A stretch of 64,000 nucleotides of DNA from Tyto alba (taxonomy: Eukaryota > Chordata > Aves > Strigiformes > Tytonidae), in assembly GCF_018691265.1 (NCBI RefSeq), contig NW_024881283.1:4003731-4067730 (forward strand), read 5' to 3'. Positions 1-11,734 of this stretch are shown here, in pieces. Each line of letters opens with the position of its first letter. Positions within the stretch are counted from its first letter, which is position 1. A program made the translations under genes and the position numbers. The notes under the pieces were generated by a model. That model was not told the origin of the DNA. It saw only the letters and a program-made list of their open reading frames with translations, and made no database searches.

Positions 1-1010
1 CAAGTGTGTGGTGCCCCTGAAACCATGGTGTGGAGTACAGAGCATCTCTGCAAAGGCAGGTGTCTCCTGCAGCACACACAAAGAGCTTCATGAGACCTGG
101 GCAGGAGAGATGAAGGCTGAACCTGTCCAGCAGCAAACATATCTCTTGTCAACGACGATGATGCAGCTCGTGCAGGGCAGAGAGCAAACAGGGCAGTAGG
201 AGGTAAGCTTGTGACATGCTGGACAATGAGCTGACAGGGTGGCATTATGGCTCTCATCATCCTCAGCTGGGGCAAGAAAGCACCAGAGGCCAGGGAGACT
301 TGCAGGGAGCTGGGGGTGGAGCAGATTCTGCAAGGAGGTGGGTGAGGTGGCTGCACCAAGCAGGGGTAGAGGGGGCTTTGGGAGGTTCAGCAGAGGAGGC
401 AGAGAGGCTGGACCCCGGCTGGGGCTCAGCACCCTGCTCTCCTCTTCCCATGGTGGGGCGGCAGGGAAGGAGGAGGGCAGGGGGGTGGCACTGCCTGGCC
501 AGACCTCCGCAGCAGTCCTGCACCAGGCAGCACAGGAGGGTGAGCTGGGGACCACATCTGGGGATCCTACAGCCTGCTCTGAGATCCCTTCCCCATGAGA
601 GAGGGGCTTGGTGCCTCTGTGGGGACAGAAGGCTGGTCCAAACCCAGCATGCGTGTGAATACTGCACTTCAGGTAGGTCCTTCTCCCCCTTCATTCACCG
701 CCCTTGATGAATTTTTTTTGTTCTCATCTGGGTATTCACCCATGCCATTTGGACATGCAATTTGCCCGGTCCTGGGTCATTACCAGGAGGCAGCCTGGCC
801 CCAGCAGCACTGCAGTCCCTCTGTGCTCAGAGCTGGGGAGATGCTCCCTGCCAGGATGTCCTTGGGGCTTTGATGCAGGACTCGTGTGGGGTGACCCCCT
901 CTGCCACCTCAGCAGACTCCGAAGATGTGGCAAGAGCAGCTTACCCTGACTCTGCAAAAGAGCTGGGGCACCAGGAGCTCTTCTCGTCTTTGCAATAAAC
1001 TTATTTGCTA
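1..1010. other. GC-rich background, no gene seen
   Basis: No frame here gives a recognisable protein. The overlapping open frames on both strands are low-complexity products of GC-rich DNA. An AATAAA hexamer lies at 994-999, but nothing upstream reads as a final exon, so I do not call a transcript end. No simple repeat or AT-rich island stands out. Confidence 0.6.
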
Positions 1011-1017
1011 TCCTTTG

Positions 1018-1068
1018 GCCTCCCCGTGCCTCAGTTTCCCCATCTGCATAATGTGGGCAGTGAACTGT
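1018..1068 (+). mobile_element. MIR-like SINE fragment, sense
   Basis: The stretch carries the hallmark 3' half of MIR elements: a GCCTCAGTTTCCCCATCTG core at 1028-1046, then an A-rich word and GTGGG where MIR normally reads AAAATGGGG. MIR is an ancient tRNA-derived SINE spread through amniotes. Only the core is readable; both flanks are decayed, so the limits are approximate. Identification is from memory of the family consensus. Confidence 0.6.
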
Positions 1069-1374
1069 CCTAAGGGAATAGGGATGGTACCTTTACCTGC
1101 AAAGTCCTTGTACCAGCAAGAGCTGCAGTGTGCATTTTTATGTGACCAGGGAACTGAGTGCTGAAGAAGCAGAGGCAAGGCAGGGAGGTCTGTTAGCTGC
1201 ACAGAAATGCACACGGCAAGGGAGTCATCACCCCAGAGCATGGGCAAATCCATCACTGGGACTGACCCAAGTGACTGAAGGAAGCCCTGAGATGAGCCCC
1301 ATGTGCAGTTGGAGGGCAGGACAAATCCTTGCAAGACACGCAGCACCCAGTCTGCTCACCTTATGAGAGGCAAC

Positions 1375-1545
1375 CGAGAAGTGTTTTGATTACAGCCTGT
1401 AAGTGCCTTCATGGGGATAAAATCCCATATACTAAAGGGCTTTTTAATCTAGCTGTGAAAGACAGACCAAAACCCAGCAGCTGGAAGCAGAAGCCACAGG
1501 AGTTATATTTAGAAAAGAGGCACGTTGTTAATGGAGGCAGAGAGA
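1375..1545. promoter_or_regulatory. Weak CNE candidate
   Basis: This patch is richer in A+T than its surroundings, with TTTTGATTACA, a GGGATAAAATCCC palindromic word and TTTTTAATCTAG in quick succession, then TTATATTTAG, which also fits the loose MEF2 pattern. No simple repeat is present. Composition alone supports a regulatory reading, and an old decayed repeat is equally possible. Confidence 0.25.
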
Positions 1546-1699
1546 GGAGATGGAGTGCTCAGGGGTGACTCAGACCAAGGCTGGACACCCTGGCAGCGGA
1601 GCTGAACTGAGCGTGGGGCAGGGGAGGGCAGAGGGGCTGGAAGGCGAGGACTGGCTTTCCGTATAGGGGTGGCCAGACCAATGATGACAAGGCAGTGTG

Positions 1700-1745
1700 G
1701 CCCCATAACACAGGTGGGAAAACTGTGGCACGGAGGGGCAGATGT
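1700..1745 (-). mobile_element. MIR-like SINE fragment, antisense
   Basis: CAGGTGGGAAAACTGTGGCACGG (split here as CAGGTGGGAAAACTG at 1711-1725 and TGGCACGG after it) is a close variant of the reverse complement of the MIR core, which reads roughly CAGATGGGGAAACTGAGGCACAG. The fragment is short and the rest of the element is not recognisable. Confidence 0.45.
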
Positions 1746-2254
1746 CTGAAACACATGCACACGGGTTTGGGAGGGCTCGGTATATGCACATATGTATCAG
1801 GTATCTATGTTTTTAGGTGTGTCCCTTAGCGTCACGCTGCTGACACCCAGCACCATCTGAGACACCCTGGGGTAGCTCACCTGGCCACCATCTGTCACAC
1901 CAGAAGGGCACAGGTTCCCTGCAGATCCTGTGTCACATCTGCTGGCCCCGTGGAGATACCTCAGGTCCCCTGGAGCTTCTTGAATTGCACCAGGCAACTC
2001 TGCTGAGTGGCTGAGTTGCACCCCTCATTTGAAAACCTCGCTACCGGCAGCGCAATTACTCTGCATCGACACTCCCAGCACCGCTCAGATGAACTACACA
2101 GTGTTTCATGTACCTGTCCCCAGGCACTTCATTATAACAGCCCGACACAAGGACTGCTCTGATCCAGAGCCCCCTGGCAGGCTCCCTCTTGCCTCCGGAG
2201 AGCTGGTGCAATGTGGTGCATGTATCACAAGTGTGGCCACTCCGCGTTGAAGCA

Positions 2255-2380
2255 CAGATGTTCAGGTAGTACATCTGATACTGAAGGATTAGTTCAGTCA
2301 TGTAATGAGGTGCTTAAGTACTCAGGTAGTCCTATCCCCTGTGAGTTACTCAGGGGTCTGAGCCCTGCAGGGTCCCCGAG
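2255..2380. repeat. Sauropsid-type interspersed repeat relic
   Basis: The words GAGGTGCTTAAGTACTC and CAGGTAGTCCTAT followed by GAGTTACTCAGG form a phrase that I recall as a common dispersed repeat in turtle, crocodilian and some bird sequences, where it runs 'GTAGTCC...ACTCA...GTGCTTAAGTG'. I cannot name the family. If right, it narrows the host to Sauropsida. Limits are approximate. Confidence 0.35.
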
Positions 2381-2394
2381 GATCAGGCACTGCT

Positions 2395-2480
2395 GTGAAA
2401 ATGAGGTTGGTGAGGTGAACATCCAGATCCATTAATGCCTGAAGCACCTTTGCATCAGCAGAGATTAGAGGGAAAAGGCA
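2395..2480. promoter_or_regulatory. Weak CNE candidate
   Basis: Just after the repeat relic the sequence turns towards A+T, with CCATTAATGCC, CCTTTGCATCAG and AGATTAGAGG. CCATTAATG is a homeodomain-type ATTAA palindromic word. There is no simple-sequence content. Evidence is composition and motif only. Confidence 0.25.
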
Positions 2481-2990
2481 ACCTCAGCCCTGGTGTCTGA
2501 TGTCCTGCCAACATCCCGGGCAGCTGAGCGGGATGCTGGCTTTCCTGATTAGCAGGACCAGGCTTGGGAAGGTGCCCCAGAGCCATTGGTCTGTGTGAGG
2601 GGGGTGGGCATCCCAAAACAGCCCCTTGTACTGCTCATCCAAGCACCATGTCCCCAAGGACCCTGGGACCTGGCTGCTCCTGTCCTCTCCAGTGCTGGAG
2701 CAGCGCAGGGAGCTGAAGGCAGAGGCCACGAGTGCTGCCTGCCCTTGTTGAACTCAGCCTTCAACACAGCCACGGCTTCATCTCCTCTGAAGGCAATGTA
2801 CTGCTGCCTAAAAGGTGCAAACGAGGGTACTGGCCTCTGTGGAGGGCACATGGGAGGCGAGCCAAGCTGGCTGTGCTTTAGGGCTCTGTTAATTTTAGGG
2901 GACAGAGCAACAGGCCAGTCCCACTTCAATTCATGCCACGGGAGACCCAGCTGATACAAAAGGGCTCATGCGAGTCGTGGGACTGTGCTG
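2481..2990. other. Background, no gene seen
   Basis: GC-rich DNA with no recognisable coding signal, no simple repeats and no AT-rich island. Short open frames on both strands share the same DNA and have no family resemblance. Confidence 0.5.
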
Positions 2991-3260
2991 TCTATTTGAA
3001 GAAGCCAAGCTCTGGGAAGGCTTTAGCTTTCTCTACTAAGGGAAGATTTGTGTACTTAGCAGCCAGAATGGAGCCAGGGAAGCAGCAGGAGCTGAACAAA
3101 AGGCTGTGCAGTGGAAAATGTGCACTCATAGATACCAATTCACACCTGTTAACTGCTGCGAGAGGCTGCCGGCAGCACCAGGAGTGCCATTTAAATGAAC
3201 TTTGCACAAGCAGGTGTGCCATTTATCCATTGTCTGGAGTCACCGAAACGCATGCACGAC
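2990..3260. promoter_or_regulatory. CNE candidate with T-box-like motif
   Basis: Two mildly AT-rich blocks flank a short GC-rich spacer. The second holds AATTCACACCTGTTAAC around 3137-3152. TTCACACCT at 3139-3147 matches the T-box half-site, written in reverse as AGGTGTGAA, and overlaps an E-box, CACCTG. TGCCATTTAAATGAAC and TGCCATTTATCCATTG follow. The motif pairing makes an enhancer plausible but is not proof. Confidence 0.3.
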
Positions 3261-5095
3261 GTCTCTGCCCTGGCAGGCTTCCCATGAAAGCAGCTGCATC
3301 AAGTCTCAGCTGGCTGCGGAGGGGAGCTGGGAGATGCCCTCGGGAAGGGCTGCTGTGCCCAGGAACGAGAGCTGCTGGGTGGCCACGTTGGCCAGAGGAC
3401 CAGGCTCTGTGGCAAGCCCAGTGAAGAGAGCACATCCTGCTCCTGCGATGTCTTGCCGCAGAAAAATGGGGATGAAGCTGTAAAACCCCAGGTAATCCCT
3501 CAATCACCCAGCTTGCAGGGGGCTGGGGAGGAACAGCAGGGCCACAAGCTTGCAGGAGACTTTCCAAAACTGTGTCAGGGCTCTGCGTGTCTCACCAGCT
3601 ACATCTCTGGCCATGGAGCTGGGAAGCCACCTGCCAGCCTGCCTGGGAGGTTTGGGGGATGCCGTTTGCTGGCAGGTCTCCATCTGCACAACCTATGGTG
3701 TTGACAAGCCCCACTGAGCACTGGGAGGGAGCCAGCGTCTGGCCGCCGACCATATCTCTCCTCCTTGGCTCCAGCAACACAAAGGGCTGCAAATCGGCAC
3801 TAAAAAATACTTGGTGTGTGCACGTGTGTCCTCTGGGGACACCCTGTCACCTCATCACTGCAGTATGGTCATAGGTTGCTGCTCTGTAGAGCTTCCTGTG
3901 CCAAGCATATGCCTGTCACACAGCGATGCCAAAGAGATGCTTGGTTTTGGCTGCCACCCTCATAAACCTCCTCTGGGAATCCTTGGCTTCTACCCCAAGG
4001 AAAAAGCCCCTGTGACCAGGCTGGAAGACAACACTTCTAGGCTTAACTCAACAGCCCTGCCAGAGACCTCTAAACCCACAGCTTGAAGACTTCACCCTAG
4101 GGGAAGTTCTGGCAACCAGCAGTGAGTTACAGCTGGGAAAGGTAACTTTTCTTAAAAAAAAAAAGCAAGGCATTTGTTAGATGGGGGGAACAGATAGATG
4201 TTTGCAGAATAGCATCAAAGCAAAGCCCTGGTGTGATCCTGCCTGTCCAGCCTCCTCCGGTCAGGTCTGCCCCTGCCTTCTCCTCTCTCAGGTGGTTGCT
4301 TTGATCTCCTCGCTGGGGAGGGGCACTGGGTCATTGACAAGGGCTCCTGACCAGCACATGTTGCTGCCATCCCCTCCAAAAAGTCACTGGGTCTCTCCCA
4401 CTCCAGACACGAGCCCCCTGGTACGTCCCCAGGCTCAGGAGCCCAGCTGGGGTGGCAGCTCCTGCAGCCACCCATAGTTAAGTCACTGGCGCTTCGAGAC
4501 CCCGCAGAGCAGCTCAGAACGGGAGCTTTGCTCTGCTCAAAGCTGGGACTCAGGGCAGGCAGCTGGCATGGTGACAGCCACAGGGGAGGGGGGGCATGAC
4601 AGAGCATCGCCCTTGGGACGGCGGGCAGAGGTGAGGAGCGGGATTGCAAAAGCAGGGCCAGAGCGAAGGAGCCCAGGCTGGAGGGAGCAGGGCCCTGGGG
4701 AGGGGCTGGCTCGCAGCACTCTCCTAACGACAACCATCTCATGTGGCTTTTCCCCATGGGCACCGCAGTGACTCCGACCTGCTGGCTGGAGGGGGGCTGA
4801 TGAGCTGCAGATCGCACCAGCTGCAGATGCAGCCCGCGTTGTTCGGTGACCAGGGTGCAAGGAAAGGGGAACAGCACGCCCAGGAGCCCTGCTCCCTCCT
4901 TCCCAAAGCCATCCTCAGCAGGTCTGGGGGGTCGAAGGGGATCACTGCCCTTTCCATGGCAGCATCCCCTTCTCGAGCTTGGAAAATTTCACTTAATAGC
5001 CCAGAAAGGTCTGGGGAGACTGGGATTCACAGGAAAGCTCACTGGCCTTCCTCCAGCCTCATCAGCATGACAATTGCTCTCTCGCCTGCTCTGTT
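3261..5095. other. Background, no gene seen
   Basis: A GC-rich stretch with several overlapping open frames on both strands, none with a recognisable domain. An A-rich word lies at 4154-4164. TCTCCTCTCTCAGGTGG at about 4279-4295 is a good 3' splice-site shape but is followed by a poor donor, and no exon is evident. Confidence 0.5.
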
Positions 5096-5180
5096 TTAGA
5101 TCCTACCCTTAACATTTAACCACTCCCCATTAATTTCCGAATTGCCACACACATCGCAGAGTCATTTCTTCCCTGCACCA
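5095..5180. promoter_or_regulatory. CNE candidate
   Basis: A short patch reading TTAACATTTAACCACTCCCC then CATTAATTTCCGAATTGCC. It combines an ATTAATT homeodomain-type word with CpG-containing CCGAATTG, unusual in AT-rich DNA unless the CpG is protected or young. It lies 160 bp before the larger candidate at 5341. Confidence 0.3.
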
Positions 5181-5340
5181 CTCTGAGTGCCGGGGCCGGG
5201 CTATTCCCAGGGAGGCCGGTGCCGGGGGTGCTGCGGGGCAGACCTGGCTGTGGACCCCCAGTCCCGGGAGGGAGTATGGGAACAGGAGGAGAAGGGAGCT
5301 GGGGACCCGCCACTTGGCTTTGTCCTGTGGCAGACACATG

Positions 5341-5905
5341 GAGCACATTAGCAGCCTTTCACTGGAAGTTTGATCGATGGGGAAGGCTTTCTAACTGACT
5401 ATCAAAGCACGCATGGTATGTGAGAAGCAGACACCAATTAGTGATGTCTTTTTAAAGGCTGCCTTGTTAAGAGGGGAATAAGGGGAAAGAATGAAATTGG
5501 CCAGAAAACATGGAGCTATTTAACCTTAATTAGAAGAAAGGTGTGGGCTTTGTGAAAAGGCCATTTCTGAAAGGGGTTTTTCTCCCTGGGTATAAAGAGA
5601 TCCTGCCTACTTGTTAGAGACTTGTTAGAGTTTATAAGACTGGGCAGGAGGCTAACTTGTAGAAATGCCTTTTATGCCACTTGAATGTGTGGCTTGCTTA
5701 TTATAGTCTGCCATCCTGCCAGGGTGGCTGGTGGAGAGGAGAGGAGAGAGCTGCACTGCCAACTGGCTATAAATTTCATGAACATCATAAATGTAAGTGC
5801 TTTCTGGAGAGCTGTACAGATTGCACATAAAAGTCCCCCTTCTGTCCCTGTAAACTAAAAAGAGGGCTTTTTTGGCAAATTAAAAATTGTAGAGTGTCTT
5901 CCATG
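5341..5905. promoter_or_regulatory. Large CNE candidate
   Basis: About 560 bp in which G+C drops sharply and CpG almost vanishes. Words of regulatory type are dense: CAATTAGTGATG, TTTTTAAAGG, CCTTAATTAGAAG, GGTATAAAG, TTTATAAGAC, CTATAAATTTCATG and ATCATAAATG. An 11-bp unit is tandemly doubled at 5610-5630 (CTTGTTAGAGA then CTTGTTAGAG). No simple repeat or SINE core is visible. It is one of the strongest composition breaks in the window. An ancient AT-rich transposon is the alternative. Confidence 0.45.
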
Positions 5906-6240
5906 CTGAGCTAGGAAGCAGCCAGGCTACAAATCCACAGCTACAAAGTCACAGCCACACAGGGAGGTCTCCCGCACATGCTGGCATCGCGGCTCCCCAG
6001 CACCCCCGTGACTCGAAGGAGAGCAGGACCGAACGCTGAGGGGGTGCAGCCAGCTCCGAGGTCCTCAGCACCAGGGCCGGGGGGGAGGCTGTGTCTGTGC
6101 CCCCCTGCAAGGGCTCCTGGAGGGAGGTGGACTGTGCCACCTCGGTGCTTGTGCTGCCGCCAGCAGAGAAGGCACGGCAGACCGCGTTGCTAGATTGCAT
6201 GCGGCTGTAAGAGACAGGAGAGGGATTTTTCTAAGAGCCG
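5906..6240. other. GC-rich background
   Basis: The G+C level rises abruptly after the AT-rich block, with several CpGs between 5980 and 6190. There is no recognisable coding content and no repeats. Confidence 0.5.
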
Positions 6241-6249
6241 TGGGACTGA

Positions 6250-6328
6250 GTATCGCTCCTGGCTCTTCCCCAGTCCCCCCTGTGACCTCGGGGAGTCACA
6301 GCACCTTTGGGACTCAGTGTCCTGGCCC
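6250..6328 (+). mobile_element. MIR-like SINE fragment, sense
   Basis: CTGTGACCTCGGGGAGTCAC at 6280-6299 followed by GACTCAGTGTCCTGG parallels the MIR body, which reads about CTGTGACCTTGGGCAAGTCAC and then CCTCAGTTTCC. The order and spacing of the two blocks fit the family. Divergence is high, so the edges are uncertain. Confidence 0.5.
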
Positions 6329-6760
6329 TCGGCTGCTCTGGAGTCAGCAGTGCCCAGACACGAGACATGTTGCACGCAGGGCTCGTACGCACCAGCCCCT
6401 CCGGCAGCTCAGGGGCTGTGTGGCACCGAATCAAGAAGAGCCCTTTGAGACGGGAACACGTGCTCTTCTCCTGCTGTGGACCCCGACACCGGACGTGGTA
6501 AATAAGCACAGAAAGAGGCATTTTCTCCGTCAGCTAAACAAGACCGTGCTTTATCCCCGTCACTGCTCCGCTGCACGCTGCTGGGCCGTGCAGCCCTGCC
6601 AGGAACATTCCCAGCCTGCTCCCGCCAACGTCCTGCGCGGCCGTTAAAGACACAGAGCTCGCCCCTCGCGGGGCTGCTGCGGGCGTCGAGGATCCCTGTT
6701 CAGATGGCGCCTGCTGTCTGCATATCCAAGTGAGTTCAAGTTCTCACTGCACATATCGGA
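6329..6760. other. Background, no gene seen
   Basis: Mixed-composition DNA with no recognisable exon or repeat. Short overlapping open frames carry no domain. Confidence 0.5.
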
Positions 6761-6781
6761 TTTTTTTTTTTTTTTTTTTTT
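6761..6781. repeat. Poly-T tract, 21 T
   Basis: An uninterrupted run of T at 6761-6781. It may be a free homopolymer or the reversed A-tail of a retroposed sequence, but no SINE or pseudogene body is recognisable to its left or right. Confidence 0.95.
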
Positions 6782-6853
6782 CCTCTTGCTGTTTAATAAG
6801 GACCATAAATATCGTCTAATGACTGCATAGAGCAGGCATTTAAAGCAGTCAGG

Positions 6854-6868
6854 ACACACACACACACA
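6854..6868. repeat. (AC)n microsatellite
   Basis: Seven and a half AC units, uninterrupted, next to AT-rich unique sequence (TCTAATGACTGCATAG) just upstream. Confidence 0.95.
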
Positions 6869-6899
6869 GTGCCGATGCCCCCATCGGCCATCTGAGAAC

Positions 6900-9800
6900 T
6901 GGGGCAACATGTTCCTGCGCAGAGAGCAGAAGAAAGTGCTTCCAGCTCAGGCGAACAGCCATATCCAGGCTAGCAGCTCCCCATGCCTGGGAGGGCCGGT
7001 GGAGGGGGCACAGATCCTCTTTGGTCTTGTTGGTTGGTGTCAGCCTTCCCTGCAGAGCTGTGTTGATTGCAGTGCTTGATCAGCGTCAAAATTGCTTTTG
7101 TGAGGCACGGCTTAGCAGCACTGGCCAGGCGTGCCCTGTGCAGGCACGGAATGATGGAGCCCTGCCATCACCCAGCTCCAGTGAAACAAGCCGCATGAGG
7201 CTGAGGCTCCTTTTTAGGCTGCCGGCTGTGGACCATCAGCATCTGCTGGGATGCCGAGCTGGGCCTCCGCTCTGCTTGGGTGCAGTGGACCAGGACCACA
7301 GCCAGTGGGCCCACGCCAATGAGCTCCATCGGCTCGGTTGCATGCCCAGCCTGCAGCTGGGGGGATGCCACATGCTTGACACCAGAAAGAGCATCAGGCT
7401 CACTCCCTCCAGCATGTCTCTGGAGGCTGCTGTGCCCTCCCTGGCTCCCAGTTGCCCCCAGGCTCCTTATTCCCCGGGGCGGGTGCTGAGGGACTCGCTT
7501 ATCTTTGGTCCCAGGTTTCCTGGGGTTTTAGAGAAGAGCTGAGCAAAATGCAGTACAGGCACATGGGCGGCATTACCCCTGGGCTCTGTGGTCATTAAGG
7601 TGGGAGGGATGTGGTGCTGTTAAACTGAATCGCCCTGGGAATCCCCTCAGTAAAACAGATCTATCTTCAGCCAGTTGTTGGTGATCTTCTGTTGCCAGTC
7701 CTGGGCCCTTGGAGGATTACACAGGGACATTTCTGTCCTCTCACACAGCTTCAGCCTTTACTTCCTATGGGCTGTCCCCACTCAACATCAGCTCCTGCCT
7801 GGAGGCTTGCAGATGTGGGTGCAATTTTACTTTGCAGGAGACAGCAGCGTGCACAACTCCCGGATGTTTTGCAGCTTAATTCCGGATGTGATAGCATTGC
7901 TATTGCTCCTTCCCTCAGCCTTGCGACTTGTCCTCCCATTGCACCTCCTCAAGGGTCTCCCTGAGCCAAATGGGGAGTGTGGGTGCCAAGCCCTGGTGGC
8001 TCCTTTCCTTTTTCCGCAGAACACACGTGCCTGAGATCCCAGGATTGGCAGAGAAGTGTGGCTTCAGCTAAATACAAACCAGGGCTCAGCAAGGCTTCCT
8101 GCTCCAACGCAACAACATGACAGCGTGCAAAGGAAGCACCCTCATGCTCTAATCCAATGGAAAAGTGTGTTTCTTGGGGCTGAGCGCTGATTCCCTTGCA
8201 GCCAGACAGTTTTCCAGCAGCGGCACATCACACTCGGGATCCTTCGGTCACTGTGCTGTGGATTGGGGCAGCCCCACTCTCTGCCTGGCTCAGATGCTTC
8301 CCCAGCATGGGATTGGCATTTCCACTGCATGCTGTGGTCCCAGATGTGCAGAAGAGACTGTTTCTGCTGGGAAAGCAACCTGTGATGTTGTGTGATCCCA
8401 GGCACTCAGTGATCGACACAGCTAGAATACAACTTCGGCCTGAAACAACCAGCTCTTGGGCACAGAAGAGCCACAGCACACTGGGGACCAGTCCCAGGTG
8501 GCAGGTTGGACTCAGCATCCTGCTTTGGAAGTTAAGAGGATTCCCTGGATGTCATGGAGACTTTGTTGTGCTTTCCCCGGCCTCAGTCTACAGCAGCACC
8601 CCTGGGCACATCAAATTTACCACATAGATACAGCTGAGAGGGTGGATCCCATGTCTGACCCTGGAGCACCGAGGCCGCACTTGTCAGGCTGGGGCCATGC
8701 CAGGATGTGCTGGATGTGTGCACTGGGAGCCCACGTCATACCGGCACGCCACGCACACCCCTCGCAGCTGCTCCCCCTCCCCAGCCCCGGCTTTTGGGCA
8801 GCTCAGTGCCAGAGGGGACCGTTCCCACCTCTGTGCTGATGTTCCCAGACGCCGCAGCTCTTATCCCACCCCAGTGCTCCCCCCTTTTAACCCGGAGCCC
8901 TGCATATCCCCGGGGACGAGTGGGTGGCAGCAGCCGAGGAGGGCAGACAGGCTGGTGCCAGCTGCACCCAGCCGCAGGGACGGGAGCGGGTGAGGCCCGT
9001 CCAGCCCACATGGAAGGCAATCCTCCCCCAGCAAGGCTGCAGAGACCTGCCAAGGTTTGGGGGAATAAAACCAGCACTCGCGGAGGGGTTGCACTAGCCC
9101 AGTGTTATGGGTGGGCAGCTGAGTGTGACCACAACTTAGGATGGAGCTGTCACCATCTGGGCTCACATCAGCCTGTTCCCAGCTCAGGAATGTGCTTTCG
9201 AGCATCCCCAGGGGAGCACGGGGGGTCCATACAGGGCTGAGGACATTCCAAAACCACAACTGAATCCCTGCGTGGTTTTCCTGGGCTGCACCTCAGTGGC
9301 CTTGTGCACCCCCAAAGCTGCTGGGCTCAGGCAGCGAGCTTTCTTTAACTCGCTTCGTGGATGGCTGCAACCCCTGAAAACCCTTGCCATGTGGAGATAG
9401 GCTTGGATACAGCGTGACCTGTCCTCAGATGACTGAAGCTAAACCAAAATAACCCCGCTCCAAGCCAAGTCGGACTGCCAGGACAGCCTTTTGCATCAGT
9501 TCCCTAAATTAGAATAATACTGAAGTGAAGCTGGCATGGGGACAAGCCTGGCGCAGCGAGGGAGGCAGGAAGGACACCAACAAATTCCCAGGCCCCTTTC
9601 GCAGCGGTGGGCCGGGCTTTCTCTGGGGTGAGGAGGTCTCTGGAGACGGGGGACAGAGGTCAGGGCTGTGGCACGGCTGGTGACCCCGCTGCCTGGCTCA
9701 GTGCCGCTCGGCCCCTCTCCCAGGTGTGCTGCTCCTGCCCGCCCAGATGTGCAGCCCCAGGGCACCTGCCTGCAGGCAGAGAGGGTGAGGGCGCCTGTAG

Positions 9801-11700
9801 AAGTGGCTCTTACCCGGGAGTGTTGTAGCAGCTCTCCTGCAGGATGCTGGCTCTTTTTTTCCCACTTAAGCCTGATGTGCACGGGCTGTGACTGCAGCAA
9901 GTCCTCCAAGCACTGCAGGTATCACTGGGGAGATCTTCCCCCCAGACACCCACTGTGACATGTGCGGGGGAGTGCTGCACAGAGGGGATGGTCCTGCTGC
10001 CTAGGGCGAGTGGCTGGAGCAGGAGGTGAAGGCTCCCATCTCAGCACTGCCCTGTGTGACATCCGAGTGTGGGGGAGTCTGCCCTGGGGATGCTCTGTGT
10101 CTCCAGTGCTGCTTTAAGCCAGCAAAGGGCACGTGGGGACAGCTCTTGGCATGCTCTGCAGGAGTGGGGAGGTGCTGCCTGGTGTCAGGATCTGTGGGGC
10201 TGGGAGCCAAGCAGGGATGTCTCCCCGGATCAGGGGGTTCACCACCTGCTCAGTGGCTCACCGTCACCTCGTGAAGGGGATGCTGTGGGCAGGGAGCACC
10301 CGCTCTGTCCTCAGCCACTCAGCTTTGCTTCAGGCCTCTGACTCAGGGCTTAGCAGAGGAGTTTGGGGAGAAATGCAGTTTGGGCCGTGGATTGAGGAGG
10401 TCTGAGAGACCCTGTGGTGTCTGCTCCCAGGGCGAGGGAGAGGGAGGTGGGTGTATCAGGACCTTTCTGTTTTCAGCTGCTAGGCGAATGACATCTCGTT
10501 TTCCCCCTTGCCCTCCATGTGCTTGAGGTTCACACTGTGGCCCCAAGAAAGGCTGGATGGTGACCTTGTCATTGCCCCTCTGCAATTGCACAGAGCGGTT
10601 GGGATGCTGCTGGGTGCCTCGTATGCACCCCAGCAGGATGAACAGTGTCCATTGGACCTGTGCCCCAAGAAGCAGGGCCACAGGCACAGCATGGCAGTGG
10701 GGATGCCTGTTAACACAGACCAAACGTGCTTATAAGGGCTCTGCCATGGCTGGAGCCATGCAGCCTGCTCTGCTGCTCGTCTGGCAGGGAGGAGGTGGGA
10801 GGTGGATGGAGGCAGGAGCAGGCAGAGATGAGTAGGGGTAAATCCCTCCTACAGTGGTGCCAGTGCAGTGCACTGGGGTGGGAGCAGAGCAGTCAGACCC
10901 TAGCACAGGGCTGGGGGTGCCCATGGGTCCCCTCACGAGCCCCTAATTGCCCCAAAGAGTGTCATGATGGCAATGCCACCGCACACAGCCAGGTAAGATG
11001 TCTTGAAAGGCTGCGTCTGGACAGTGGCTGAGGGACCACAAAGGTCAGGAGCAAACGAGTGCTGGGTTTGGGCCCCAGGAGCAGCAGAGGGTTTGCAGCT
11101 GGCCCACCCTGGGGTGGCACCGTGGGGACCCCCCAGCTCTCACGGTGACGAGAGCCAGCTGCAGAGCACCAGTCCCCTCCCTGGAAAAATGGCCTGGCTT
11201 TGAAGCATGGTTCAGTCCAAGTGGAGATGAATGCAAAACATGAGGGTTTTGGCAGGAAAAGATTTCTGGGGCAATTCCAGCCTGGCAGAACAGAGACCTC
11301 GGCACGCACAGGAAGGGGGGCTGGGTCCCTGGAGGCAGGGACCGGGCAGTATCATTGTGATCTTTCCCTCTGGAGAAAAAAAAGAAACCAGCAGGCAGCT
11401 TTCCCCACGGAAACGTTTCAGTGTTGGAAGAGAAGCCAACAAGCCATCGTCACCCACGGCGGCAGGCGCTGCCATCCCGGATGCCGTGTGCAGGGCAGAT
11501 GGAGCAGCTCGGGGGGGACCTGCCACTCAGCCACCAGCAACACCAACCCCTGTCAGCAGGGCAGTGCCAGCTGATGACAAGCGAATTGCTGGCTGCTTTA
11601 GGGACGCAGTCGTTTTTCTGGAGTTGCATTAGGGAAATTGGTTGCCTGGTGTAACAGGGCACAAGATTCCCCCCGTGCGTCTCATGGGGGGGTTCATAGG
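6900..11700. other. Long background stretch, no gene seen
   Basis: Nearly 5 kb of GC-rich DNA without a recognisable exon, tRNA or SINE. Local CpG enrichment is seen about 8840-9000. The peptide read near 9870-9915 is Cys-rich (CTGCDCSKSSKHC) but is flanked by no domain and is best taken as chance. No clear AT-rich island occurs. Confidence 0.5.
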
Positions 11701-11734
11701 ATGTGCAGAATGGGTGCAGTTGAAATCATGTGCC

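Noticed and set aside
994..999. AATAAA as a gene 3' end
   Set aside because: No terminal exon recognised upstream and the hexamer is common; other copies (for example 51168) are equally unsupported.
4279..4295. Second possible recursive splice site, TCTCCTCTCTCAG joined to GTGGTT
   Set aside because: The acceptor half is good but GTGGTT is a poor donor.
5590..5598. GGTATAAAG as a TATA box
   Set aside because: It lies within an AT-rich block without CpG, initiator or downstream exon.
9866..9920. Cys-rich peptide CTGCDCSKSSKHC
   Set aside because: Too short, no spacing that fits a known zinc-binding or TNFR-type domain, and no splice context.
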